From assembly GCA_050084515.1 (NCBI GenBank), contig CM114272.1:15004001-15068000 (forward strand): a stretch of 64,000 nucleotides of DNA. The letters run 5' to 3'. Of the stretch, positions 1 to 10,497 are shown one piece after another. The position numbers were made by a program, and so were the translations under genes. Positions within the stretch are counted from its first letter, which is position 1. Each line of letters opens with the position of its first letter. Source of the DNA: Blasia pusilla. Taxonomy: Eukaryota > Marchantiophyta > Marchantiopsida > Blasiales. The notes beneath the pieces were generated by a model. That model had not been told where the DNA came from, made no database searches, and worked only from the letters and a program-made list of their open reading frames with translations.

Positions 1-2024
1 CCGAAGCTCACTGCGCCCGGTTCCAGCACGCAGCTCATTCTCGTCGGCGCCGGTTGGTGGACTTCTCTTCTTTCCACCCTCTCGTTCCGCCACCTCCAGT
101 AGAACCCTCATACCCGCTTTCATAAGCGTGAACTTCGTGTCGCTCGATCTCGTCGTAGTTCATCACTGTGCGAATAGGAATCGCGGGTGCGATTGTGCCC
201 CGAACGAGAAGGTTCTGCATTGACTTGTACGGGGCGTCGATATCGGACAGCAGAAGGATATCTGGTAAGGGAGATGAATTCCTCGTTCTCTTTGCTGACT
301 GCGAATTGTGTGTGTTTCAGGACGGAGAGATGTGAAGCTCCCGAACGGAATGGACTTGAAGGTCACTTGTATCGGGATCTACGCGGACTCGGAAATCGTG
401 AGCTATCTCTCAGCGTTTAAAGGGAAGGGCGAAGATCTTCAGGCCGACGACCAATTGGTTCGAGCCTTCCTCGAAGGTAAGACGTTTCGTGCGCACTCGC
501 ACTGCGCATCTCTCTCCGCGTAACCAGCGAAAGTCTCATAATGCTCAACCCCAACGCGAGCATGTCACTGTTCATCCCTTTCGCGCGTTTCGTTTACTCC
601 CTCCAACCGAATGCGCTCAGTATTTGATCGTGTTACGGGATTAGGCTTCGGTCGATCGTGTACCTACAACATGTCTCGCCTTTTAGTGCAGATCTGCTCT
701 GCATAGCTCTCGTGGCACACTGCAGGACTCGCATCGTATTTGGAAAGTTGTCTTTAGGATTAAGTAGAGATCATGTTCTGGGTATTCTTGGAGAGCGGTG
801 CCCTGACAGCGTTCTTAGAGTGGATACGTCATCGACATCCGTCAGGAACGCGACCACGATTTGTCTCTCGTGGAGGGGAAGATGAACAGTGCACGAAAAG
901 GCTCTTGGAAGATTGGGGGAATGAGTCGTAACCTAAGGACTAGCAAACCAAACTTACAGTCGCTCAATAAGCTCGCAAGCACGTAGCTACTAGCTCCAGC
1001 AGCAATAGCATGACGACTATGCCTCATTGCAATTGCAGCCCCAGTCGTGAAGATGGCGCGAGTGAGTTTTCTGATTCCTCTTCGCGGAGAAGAATATGCC
1101 GCCAAGTCCGGTGCAATGACGACGGCGGCTCTGAAGAAAGCGAACCTCTTTGGCGCCGCAGAACAGAAGGCGTTGCAGGACTTCTCGACATTCCTCAAAA
1201 CAAAACACTGTGTTCCAGGATCGTCACTCTACTTCACCCTCACGCAAGCAGGCCTCCAGGTACTAATTCACCCTCACCCCTCAATATTCACATCCCCTGT
1301 GCACCTATACCCTCTGCCATCTCTCTCTCTCTCTCTCTCTCTCATAATCCCCCTCTCACCCCTCGTCATGTCAGATTCTTTCACCAGACGAGTTCACCGC
1401 AGCATAGCATGGTATCACACACATCCTTAGCAAAAGGGGATTCAGGTCTCGTAATCGGACGTACATTCGCACAGCGGTGGGGGGCGAGTGAAGCATTTCA
1501 CCAACTTCGTAAAAGCCGACGTCGCCACAAGTACGTACGGGTCCACAGTAGAACATGTGCGTGTCTCCCTCCAGCGAGTTCGCGGACGCATGCACCATGC
1601 CCGATTCTCTAGCGGTCGATAGGTCGATAGACTTGTCGCTGTGCAACAAGTGTTTTCTCAGTTGAGCTGGCGCGCGGAGAATTGCTTGAGAAGTGCCAGC
1701 GTGAAGAGGTGAAGGTATGATGATAGCTGACAGTGGAGTTTGGTTCTGATGTATGGGCAGATCTCGCAATCGAACGATTGCAGCATTCCCAGCGCAGCGG
1801 AGATCACAGTCGAGAGCCCGCTCTTCGGTGCAGGTCTGATCAGCACCATGATCAGCGTCGACGGCGTGTCTCCCTCCACTCGGAAAGCGTTTGTGGAGGG
1901 TACCACGCACCTTCTCCAGTCGCAGCCGCTGCCGCTGCAGGCTTCCGCAGCCGCCACGGACGAAGTCCGAGAGCCCGTGAAGCTTCCATCTCCTGCGAAA
2001 GAATTACGAGTCGAAGACGCATGA
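1..2024 (+). CDS. Chalcone isomerase-fold protein (3' part, four exons)
   Basis: Exons <1-52, 321-476, 1039-1259 and 1761-2024 (stop TGA) join in phase with GT-AG introns. The product runs PKLTAPGSSTQLILVGAG, then KVTCIGIYADSEIVSYL, then RVSFLIPLRGEEYAAKSG, then ITVESPLFGAGLISTMI and VDGVSPSTRK. This follows the chalcone-flavanone isomerase fold in order, and the three introns split it as in typical plant CHI genes. The family closes naringenin chalcone to flavanone, or in non-catalytic members binds fatty acids or assists chalcone synthase. By the usual Medicago numbering I see equivalents of Arg36, Thr48, Tyr106, Lys109 and Thr190, but Met where catalytic Asn113 is expected. A roughly 35-residue tail after the fold is Pro/Ala/Glu rich. 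The N-terminus lies outside the window, so a plastid signal cannot be judged. Family assignment is firm; the subtype (enzyme, CHIL or fatty-acid-binding) is open. Confidence 0.88.
1319..1343. repeat. (CT)n microsatellite in third CHI intron
   Basis: Uninterrupted CT dinucleotide tract inside the intron between the exons ending at 1259 and starting at 1761. Confidence 0.9.
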
Positions 2025-4199
2025 GAATCGTCCCGCCCGGCCTCAACGAAATCAACGAGATCGTTTCCTGTCAAGACGTTGTGGGATCCTCGCACCTGCG
2101 GAGCGGAGCGTGCGTGCCATCCTGAGTTCTGCAGGACCGAGAAAGTGAGCCAGCCACCGCATCGGATCGGACATTCTTCACCATGGGAGCCGGATGGAAG
2201 CGGTAGATCTACGCTTAGGGTAATCGTTCGCAGGAGCTGCAAGCTTCACGGGGTTTTAAGAGAATTCGGATTTTACCCCCCAATGAAGCTTGCAACTCCT
2301 GCGAAGAAGAATCCTCCGAAATCATAACCCTTCTAGGAAACGCTTTCAATTCAAATTTATTCGTAATGGTAAGAGATTAAAAGCTACGTCGAATATGACT
2401 CCAAATTCTACCATTCCAATTATCTGAATGAGCGAAGTGCGTGTTCTCACCTCCTAATTGGCACCTCCTAATAGAGTCTACTCACTATGATGAACTCACC
2501 TAATCACAAATGTGTTGGCTTCAAAATTAATGGAAGTCATTATGAGAGTGGCCAGTATTACGACTTCGAAGTACCCCTTTGAAAGGTGGAGGAGAGATTA
2601 TTTATTCACTAGTTAGTGGAGGACACGTTGATGGGTGAGATGCATGCAAGTGTTGTTTGAAGAATTGTTTGCCCTTTTTGAAAGTAAAGAAATATAGGTT
2701 ATAGCGGTGAATTATATTTATTTTCTTTAGTCTAAGCAAGAAAGAAGAGTGTTAGGAGGCATTTACCTGATTTAACTCAATGGAAGTTTACATATTAGTC
2801 ATCAAGGAGTATTAAGGGAAACCAATTCGTTTAGGGTGAAAGGGTTTGATTAGGATGAAATAAGGAAGGTGAAGGGCTGCGGGATGTACTTTTTCTACAA
2901 TAAGGAGTGAAAGATCAGATTTATTTTGTGAAATGAATTAGTGGGGATCAGGTAACTCCGATGAAAAGGCCAAAAAGTAATCTTCAAAAAAAAAAGGGGT
3001 ATGGAATTTTCATTAACTGTGTCATCCATACTTCACATTCAACTAAGTTTTGCACTGTTTAACTATAGAATAGAGAAAGATCTATCAAATGGCATTGATC
3101 ATTGTGAAAATCTCCCAATATCCCTCCCTTAATCTACCACAAATTAGGAGAGATGGAATCTCCCTAATTCCTTTAGTCTTTCTTCAACTTTTTTGTTTAC
3201 CATCCATAAGACCATCCATGTTAGAGCCTTAGTGGATGGATGGGAAGTTCATCCTCCTCCAAGAATCTCCCCCCACGAATATTTACTTCCATTTCCTAAA
3301 TTGGTAATCTCAAATATCACCTTTGAAATTTCTTGTACGCCTTGTCAATTCACCTTTAAGTTAGAGTTCCATAGATTCTCCAACGAATACATTTGTATAA
3401 AATAATGTGTCCATAAGTAGGAATTATACGTTGAAGCCACACCTAAGTTTCTTCTAATGTCAGGAAATTATGTATCATTCTAAAACTTCAAAAAAATTAT
3501 CTCCAAATAGTTAGATAGGTGGATCTACAAGTTGCAATTATTGCGCGGGTGAAAATATACGTGGCCATTTATTTTATGAACTCCATGCTTTCATGCAAGC
3601 TTGCGCACGGACAAAGTGTGTGTATGCGGACTCATGTCTATCCCTAAGATGGACATATCCCTATGGACCTGGATTTTCGTGACCCGGTCTTGCCTTGCCC
3701 ACAACGTATCCCCGGCTCAACCAATCCGCATCCCATTCTAGCAATCTGCAACCCGTTCTTGCTACACCCATTTTGTATCCCACACACCCATTCGATCCCT
3801 GCCTGTCAAGGTTGTACCTTCGGAAACAACCTTCCATCCATGGGACGAATATGCCAAACGAGTCCCTTGTCTAGGTTTTTTTGGTACCCTAGTAGCCCGC
3901 ACAGGCTCAAGACACAAAATTAATGGGTGCGGGCTCGGATTAAGGAAGTTCGAAAGGATGAAATGGGTGTGCAGGCTTTGAGGCCTTGCCTGGCGTGCAT
4001 CGAGCCAACTTGGCCTACCCTTAGCCCACATTGGCCTATGGCAGGCTTACATAAGGCCTGCAAGTTGCTTGCTCGGGCCCTGAGCTAGCCTAGCGCGGGC
4101 CTATACATGGGCCCGGAGCTTGCAAGCCTAATGCTTGCCCTATGCGGGCCAATGCAGGCTAAAGGCGGGCCACTACAGGTTCAATGCAGGCATTTTGTA
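2025..4199. other. AT-rich spacer after the CHI gene
   Basis: No exon with family similarity or good splice context was found. The first about 300 bases are probably the CHI 3' UTR. A short stretch near 2231-2303 repeats 'gcaggag(c/t)tgcaagctt' in inverted form, which could fold. From about 3660 the sequence becomes GC-richer and repeats 'gggc'-type words, leading into the tandem repeat that follows. Confidence 0.5.
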
Positions 4200-4510
4200 T
4201 CCTACAAGCGAGGCATGGGCTTGATGCGGGGTACAAAACAGATGGCAAGAATGGGAAATAGATTGTTGGATTGGGTGTGGGCTTAGGGCAGGCCGGTGCG
4301 GGCTTAATGCCCCTCATGCGGGCATTTATGAACAAGGCGTGAGCTTGGTATGGGCTACAAAACGGGTGGCAAGAATGGGAAACAGGTTGTTGGATTGGGT
4401 GTGGGCTTAGGGCAGGCCGGTGCGGGCATTTATGAACAAGGCGTGAGCTTCGTATGGGCTACAAAGCGGGTGGCAAGAAATTGTTGATAGATTGTTGGAT
4501 TGAGTGTTGG
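4200..4510. repeat. Tandem repeat, about three units of 105-118 bp
   Basis: Three diverged direct copies share 'tgggctacaaaacgggtggc', 'aagaatgggaaacaggttgt' and 'tggattgggtgtgggcttag', followed by 'ggcaggccggtgcgggc'. The unit boundaries fall near 4204, 4322 and 4426. Related G/C-rich words continue upstream to about 3960, suggesting an older, more eroded array. Confidence 0.8.
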
Positions 4511-5195
4511 CTAGTCAAGCTTGGGTCTATGTTGGAGGTGGGATGTCAATACCACATCTGAGACTATTATAGTTTGTACAATCAATGTAATTTTCATCTT
4601 TGTTGAATCTCATTTTTTCAATTTGTATCTAATTACAATTTCAAGCTTGGATGATTCTTATTGGATACACTTGAAAAAGATTCTTGAACGATTACCTTTT
4701 AGTTTTTTCCTAATTTTTTTCTAATTTTTTTCTTGCACGAGAATTTCTTTTGAAAACTACATTAAAGAAAAATTCTTCCCTAATTTCTCTTTAATTTCTC
4801 CTAGTTAGTTTATTAGTCTATTTCCACTTTCAATTTTTTTCAATTTTTTTTCTCATGAACTCAATCTTTCTCAAGTTTTTTTTTTCTAAAATATCTTAGT
4901 CATTTTACAAGATTTTTTCACATCTGTTTTCCTTCTCTACATGATGATTCATTAGAAACTCAAACTTGAATGCTAGAAAGTAAGTTTAAAATAAAAAAAC
5001 TATGGCTTAATGCGTATATGAATACTTTATGCTAGTATATAATCTTTAGGTTACAAATGTGATCAATATATGAAACTATTGAATCACTAAGTATTTGGCC
5101 CCATTTTTGTGACTTTTCATAAGAATCGCTTGAGATCCCTCTCAAGGCCCTTCCCGTAAAATATTTAAAGGAAGCCTTTGGAAGAACAAGGGGCT

Positions 5196-5207
5196 ATTCT
5201 TTTGGGG
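5196..5207 (+). repeat. Left copy of 12-bp flanking direct repeat
   Basis: Sequence attcttttgggg, identical to 17279-17290. Interpreted as a target-site duplication; part of the 12 bp could instead be chance or element end. Confidence 0.55.
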
Positions 5208-5222
5208 GGCTGGTATTCTAGT

Positions 5223-5265
5223 AGGAGAGAGGAAGAGAGGAGAGGAAGAGAGGAAGAGAGGAGAG
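5223..5265 (+). repeat. Purine-rich left subterminal tract (possible TIR)
   Basis: GAGAGGA-type tract just inside the left flanking repeat. The opposite end (17236-17269) carries CTCTCCT-type sequence, so the two ends are inverted relative to one another. The matching is imperfect and low in complexity. Confidence 0.45.
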
Positions 5266-5595
5266 TCTCTCTTCAAAAAAAGGGCCAAATCCGCCTCCTC
5301 TCTTCAAAACTTTTTGACATATTTGAAATTTTTTTTTGCTTTGAAATTCATGAAATCTTTAGAAGAGAGTAGGTAGTGGTCCACATTCGGGCCTTAAGAA
5401 ACCTCCTTTTTTCAGGGGGCGAAAAACAAGTACACATCATAAGACCACTACAAACATTTTTCCATCACTCTCCATGTGAGGCTAAGTTTCTTCACATTTC
5501 CTGTCTCAGTCTACAGTAAGCTGTGCCCAGGGGTATTTTTGTTCGAGGACCATTGCCAAATAATTTGACCAGAACTAGCAATCTCATCTCAATGA

Positions 5596-6020
5596 TTCTC
5601 AAGGAATCCAGCACGTCTTAGAGAAGAAAAGAAGCCTAAGACTGACTGGTTTGACGATACTAGGGGAACGATCCAAAAGTGAAGAAGCCCGCCACAATGC
5701 CTCAGAATTTGGTCTCCCAGGGAAAGAGTCCGATCACTCAAGCAGCTAACCTGTCGGAATCCGATAGCTTGCCTGGAAATGGTTGAAAAGTTGCAGTGGT
5801 CAAAAAGTGAAAAGTTGCAACCTTTTGGAATCCGACGGGTTGCAAAATAAACATTCTGAGTAGCTAGACGAACACAATCCACAAGTCCAAAAAAAATATT
5901 CAGTAAACTTTTACAAACACCATTATCGTTTCAAAAAATCTCGTCCTTTATTACATCCGGAGGAACCTTGAAAATGTACATTTGATATAGTCTATGATTT
6001 CTTCAGCCTCGTCATCTAAA
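5596..6020. repeat. Direct repeat copy 1 (about 425 bp, 3' end of the minus gene)
   Basis: Closely similar to 6298-6716, about 700 bp away. Both copies run from 'cacgtcttagagaag' through two palindromes to 'ctcgtcatc'. In minus-strand reading both end in similar peptides (DDEAEEIIDYIKCTF here, DDEAKEF then IKCT in the other), so the duplication covers the last codons and 3' flank of the methyltransferase-like gene. Confidence 0.85.
5740..5845. repeat. Two palindromic repeats in copy 1
   Basis: Units of the type 'aacctgtcggaatccgatag' with inverted arms around a one- to three-base centre. They are matched by the equivalent pair at 6438-6533 in the second direct-repeat copy. Confidence 0.75.
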
Positions 6021-6274
6021 AATTTACTCCTAACTCTCCTAGGTTCCTGTACAAAAGGAATGTCCTGGGATACAAGTGGCTCCTCTAGCCGATTGTAGAC
6101 GGGGATTGAAAATGTTGGCGAATTGGAGAGCCTTGGCCCCCCCTCTAGGTACACCATAACGGTCCCATGTAACCTGATTTGAGTCCCATCGCCTTCCTTG
6201 GCAGTATATCTTGTACGCTCTGCAATGTGACACCCATCCAGTATAAATATGTGCTCGGTCCTTGGAAATACCAT
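5951..6274 (-). pseudogene. Possible terminal exon of the methyltransferase-like gene
   Basis: An open frame of 107 codons on the minus strand, with motifs such as FPRTEHIFILDG, TAKEGDGTQIRLHGTVM and RSKFLDDEAEEIIDYI. Its tail is the one duplicated at 6640-6716. I recognise no domain. It lies downstream of the exon carrying the methyltransferase glycine motif and may be its true C-terminus, or the end of a second, mostly lost copy. No start or splice acceptor could be fixed. Confidence 0.4.
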
Positions 6275-6297
6275 AATGGCAATCCAACAGGTAGTTG

Positions 6298-6716
6298 GAA
6301 TCCAACACGTCTTAGAGAAGAGAAGAAGCCTACGCCTTGTTTGACGATATTAGGGGAAGGTGCCAAAGTGAAGAAGCCCGCCAGAATGCCTCTAAAGTTG
6401 GACCAACAGGGAAAGAGTCCGATCACTCACGCAGCCAACCTGTCGGAATCCGACAGGTTGCCTTAAAGTGGTTAAAAAGGTGCTGTGGTCAAAAAGTGAA
6501 AAGTTGCAAGCCGTGGAAATCCGACGGGTTGCAAAATAGAAGTCCTCGGAGTACATAGACGATCACATTCGACAACACCAAAAAATATATTCAGAAAAAT
6601 TTTACAAACACCATCATCCTTCGAAAAATCTTGTCCTTTATTACATCCGAAAGAAGCTCAGAACTGTACATTTGATCTATTCTATGAATTCTTTTGCCTC
6701 GTCATCAAATAAATCC
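6298..6716. repeat. Direct repeat copy 2 (about 420 bp)
   Basis: Counterpart of 5596-6020. Here the minus-strand peptide DDEAKEFIE is followed by an in-frame TAG before IKCT, so this copy has lost its open frame. The palindromes at 6438-6533 are the better preserved pair ('cctgtcggaatccgacagg'). Confidence 0.85.
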
Positions 6717-6762
6717 CTACTCCAAACAGTGCAGTCAAGCTGGGTCCTTGAGTTCTTTGAAC

Positions 6763-7284
6763 TCACTCGTCATCGTCCGAGAGCTCTTCCAGAATTACTG
6801 TCGGCCTTGCCCTCCCGATTTTCGAAATCGTGGGAAGTGACGATGGTGTCACTACCAATGGTGGGTCTGGAACCGGAGCTCTCGGCTTCGGAGGAGAGTT
6901 GTACACCCCAACTAGCCTGTCGTAATCTGCCTTTGCCTCTTTGCAAAGGTCCAAGAGTTGTTGCCTTCCCTCAAGGCAGAGAATGTTCTTGCCACTTTGC
7001 CAAACGCCTTTGATACTCGCCCCTGAAAAGCCCACTAAGTCGAACACCAAGTCACCCGGCCTTGAGCAGAGCTCGATGAGCATTTGCATCAGGGTTGGCG
7101 ACTTTTCCCTTCCTCCAAGTAAGGGGGTACCGTCTTGCATGTAAATTCCGGAGGGGGAATTGTATAAACTATCTAAGATGTACCCATTGGAGCATGGATC
7201 CACAGGATCCAGGATCTTAAACACCTGGAAATTGTGCTCGGGCAGAACAAAGCAGTAAACATAGGAGTGGTCCATTTGTAAAAA
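6763..7284 (-). pseudogene. DNA methyltransferase-like, C-terminal exon
   Basis: The minus-strand frame reads MDHSYVYCFVLPEHNF at its start, then SPTLMQMLIELCSRPGDLV, FDLVGFSGASIKGVW and NILCLEGRQQLLDL, ending ILEELSDDDE. The block 'SP..M..LIE....PGDLV.D...GSG......G....E' is the SAM-binding motif X-I region of N6-adenine/N4-cytosine DNA methyltransferases; here the glycine loop is GFSGAS instead of FxGxG. In the beta-class order this block follows the catalytic motif, which is found in the exon at 7779-8300. The intron between the two carries palindromes. The acidic end (LSDDDE) is the last open codon run before a TGA. Confidence 0.6.
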
Positions 7285-7778
7285 AGCACGTTGGAAACAA
7301 TGTTAGCAACAAGAAAGAGCTACTTGACCACTGGTCTACTCTCAGTATGGTGACATAATGTGCAACATGTCCCCAAAGAACTTTGCTTAACCCCAGAGAA
7401 CTTCGTTATAATCCTAACATTGGAGCAATCAGTCGGAGTCCAACAGGTTGTTTTACAAGTGTCTTGTGATTTTTTTGTCCATGAGCAACCCGTCAGAAGG
7501 TGACAGGTTGCTGGCTTAGAGCAGCCCATGGTTGGCTAAGAGCAACCCGTCGCTTTCAGACAGGTTGCATCATTCCAGAAACATAAGGAAAAAGCATAAG
7601 CACTTGCAACCCGTCGGGTTGCATTCACCCAATGGAGACTTACGGTAAATTTGCAACCCGTCGCTTTCAGACGGATTGCACCACCGAAGTCTCCAGCTCA
7701 AACAATCCGATAGGTTGCATGCAGAGATGCAACCCGTCGGAGAAAGACAATTTGGATACGGATTTAGAGCCCTTACCC
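7285..7778 (-). repeat. Intron filled with palindromic repeats
   Basis: This gap separates two methyltransferase-like exons and has a plausible donor (minus strand CGG|gtaagg near 7778). It contains at least six palindrome units, for example gcaacccgtcgctttcagac (7542) and gcaacccgtcgctttcagac (7653), each closed by 'ggttgc' or 'ggattgc'. They are not evenly spaced. Confidence 0.7.
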
Positions 7779-8300
7779 GAATTTGACTCGTGGCGGATCG
7801 GAGTGGGTACTCGTTCTTGATGACCCACGATTGTGCCATCCTCCACTTCAGCAACCTCTTGACGCACTGGAGGTTGAAGAGCTCGTCCTCGCTCCCCCCA
7901 GTCAAAACTAAGAAATAGCCCCTATCACTGAGATAAGCATATGCAAAGGAAAAATAAGAGCGCGATTTGGTCATAAGAAAGAGGGACATTCCAGTCTGGG
8001 ACCCCGTCGGACGGATTCTCGTCCCACAAGCGCAACCCCGAGGGCAAATCAGCGATGAGGAGATCCACCGCCACCTCTTCGACCTCCCCATGGAGCGTCC
8101 AGGGAGGGTGCCCGTTTCGTTGAAGCATCCGTCCCAACGTTGTCAATTTCTCGATGGCGGGTGTCGACGCTTGGGAATTGAAACTTTTCAGCTCATCCAG
8201 AAGATTCGTGTAGTATATGATGACGCTTGTCCGGGTCGTTGTTTCTCTATGTCTTCCCAAGGATGATGGAGTGTATTCCACATCCTGGTCTGCTCCCTGA
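7779..8300 (-). pseudogene. DNA methyltransferase-like, catalytic-motif exon with frameshift
   Basis: The minus-strand frame reads VAVDLLIADLPSGLRLWD, then PDWNVPLSYDQIAL. It is followed one frame over by AYAYLSDRGYFLVLTGG and WVIKNEYPL. This has the strand-helix-strand layout of the motif IV region of N6A/N4C DNA methyltransferases, with DLPSG where the catalytic [D/N]-P-P-[Y/W] is expected. The switch from one frame to the other lies near 7945 in a T-rich stretch, so this copy is broken or mis-assembled by one base. The 5' splice site of this exon was not resolved; it must lie near 8290-8310. Confidence 0.55.
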
Positions 8301-8366
8301 CAATCTTGGCGCCTCTCGCTTCCGCTTCTCCCGAGTCTGTGGTCGGCTTGTTGGGGTCTCTATTAC

Positions 8367-9815
8367 CTGAGACTATGGTGGAGTTCTTTTGCGGAGGACC
8401 TGGTCCAACCCTCTCTCCCCGCTCGCCCGGACGATTCCGGCTCTCGCCTTGAATTTTCAGCCTCTCTTTGGGAAGACTCAGCCTCGGAATTCTTCGATCC
8501 TCTCGCCTTGGCTTTGAGACCCGCTGTAGATTTGACCTTGGCGGTGACGACCTTGGACACCAACTCCGCTGTCTCGAGGGCTTGCTCCTCCGCATCTCCT
8601 TTGAAAAAGTCTTCAGGCTGCACAAAATTGGGGATGTCGTCCCTACCTGCGTCCACTGCATCATAGAGCACGCGTAGATCTTTCTCGGTTATGTCCTCAA
8701 GGTCGTTGAAGTCCACACAGATCGGGAAATTCTCCACCTCCCAATCGGACATGCTTTGAGCCATCTCCATGTCATACATGGAAAATGTCTCTCCATTAGG
8801 CGGAGAAGCCCACAATTTGCAGGCTGCCGGTATTTTTCGCCATGTACCTGCATTCTTACAATGGACGAGGTACCTGAACACCATGCGTTGGGCAGCTCTT
8901 AGTCGAGATGCATCGGCCGCTTGCTCGTGAAGATCTCGCTTCTTCTTTGTGAAATCCCTTTTCTTCGCCTCTATTTCTTCATCAAGGTCTGCTTGAGGGA
9001 GGATGCGATCTTTGAACATCGTCCTGAAACCTGGGTTTTTTATGGGCTTGTCCCGCATATAATCCAGCCAAAGTTCAAAATCTTTAGCACTCTCCAAGTT
9101 TGCTTCCTCCGGAACTGGCTCTATTCTTTTCAGCTCCGCTTGGAGACCCACGAGCATGGACTACCCGAGAAGCCGCAACGCTTCCCAGAATGACCATTCA
9201 CGGAGCCAATGGGAGATCACTGGATCAGAGACACCCGGAGGATGGTGTGCCGCCCTCTTTTGGGCCTCTATGCCCTCGAGATTGATTTTCATCAGTCGGA
9301 TTCTCCTAAATTCCAAAATTCCAGACAAGGAAAATCGATGCACGTGATCGAGAGACACTTTCTCCCCAATCCGACCCTACGGATCTTCATCCCTCTTCTG
9401 CTGGCGCTTGATTATCGCCTTCAGCTCCTTGTAGAAATCGGGGCCAAGTTCGGGGTTGAGAATGGCGATGTAACGTTGCATCTTGCTTACCGTGCCGTGA
9501 GCTGCAGACATCTGCAGCTTGATGAACTTTGCACGCCTCATTACAGACACTTTCTCCCTCCGCTCCAGCTCCAATGCTGCGCTTTTCTTGGCGGCCTGTA
9601 TCTTCGACCAGCAAAGGATTATTACGGTTGCATCTTGGGAAATAAATGTATTTGCCCAAGAAATTTTTTTGATTTGAGCACCCTTTGCCAGCATCTCATT
9701 TACAAGGGCGTCGCCCAAGAACCCCTTGTACTCTACCGGGTGCGTCGTTAGCACTTTCTTCACCCGATCGCAATCCTGAATCCAGTGGTGGGTGACATTC
9801 CCCTCCGATACAATC
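8367..9815 (-). pseudogene. Central exon of the methyltransferase-like gene
   Basis: One reading frame runs from the acceptor at 9815 (cag|G) to a donor at 8367 (CTCAG|gtaata), about 482 codons. It is interrupted only by TAG at 9377-9379 and TAG at 9161-9163. It joins in phase to the ParB-like exon (AC|G, giving ...AMNTIVSEGN). Recognisable stretches are HHWIQDCDRVKKVL, a Lys/Glu-rich helical part around 8900-9000, and MFKDRILPQADLDEEIEAKK. A basic/serine-rich end (8370-8530) looks disordered. I know no family for it. The two stops could be CAG or TGG changed by G:C to A:T transition. Confidence 0.55.
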
Positions 9816-9864
9816 CTGCACATCCAAACTCAATATATGAAATTTTGCAAGCTACATGGGTTCC

Positions 9865-10479
9865 TGCAACCCGTCAGACTCTGACAGGTTGTCACAACTC
9901 ATGGTCGGAATGGTAGCTACGAGCTAAATTTTGCAACCCATCGGAGTCCGACGGATTGCATTCAGATTTGTGATTGCCTAGTTTCAACCTGTCGGACTCC
10001 GACGGGTTGTCAGATAATTTGTAATTAGAGGATGGTTACCGCGAGAAAAGTGAACATATCAACCCGTCAGAGTCCGACAGGTTGCGCAATTTCAATTAAA
10101 GCTGCAATTTGACGCCCAAAATCTAGCTCCCCTACCTTTGAATGCAACCCGTCAGACTCCGACGAGTTGCTTTCGGCCAAAAATAGTTGCCAGTCAAGCA
10201 ACCCGTCGGACTCTGGCGAGTTGTTTTCTTCCAAAAAATCCAAAAGTAGCGGCCAGTCGAGCAACTCGTCGGACTCCAACAAGTTGCTTTCGACCAAAAA
10301 CATCCTAAACCAGTGGTCAGTCGAACAACTCGTCGGACTCTAACGAGTTGCTTTCGGCCAAAAACATCCTAAACCAGTGGTCAGTAAAACAACTCGTCGG
10401 ACTCCGACGAGTTGCTTTCGGCCAAAAACATCCCAAAAACAGTGGCGACTCAAACAACTTGTCGGAGTTCAACGGTTTG
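9865..10479. repeat. Palindrome array, 63-65-bp period
   Basis: At least eight copies of a roughly 25-bp palindrome. The best one, at 10390-10414, is perfect: caactcgtcgga-c-tccgacgagttg with 12-bp arms. Copies starting at 10199, 10262, 10326, 10390 and 10455 are spaced 63-65 bp. They are separated by a shared spacer ('tttcggccaaaaacatcc', 'aaaccagtggtcagt'). Earlier copies at 9985, 10060 and 10145 are less regular. The array lies in the intron between the exons 10498-10970 and 8367-9815. Confidence 0.92.
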
Positions 10480-10497
10480 CAACAAGAGGAAACTTAC

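Noticed and set aside
1010-1612. 200-codon frame on the plus strand overlapping CHI exon 3
   Set aside because: It is a different frame from the CHI exon, runs through the intron and the (CT)n tract, and has no family motif.
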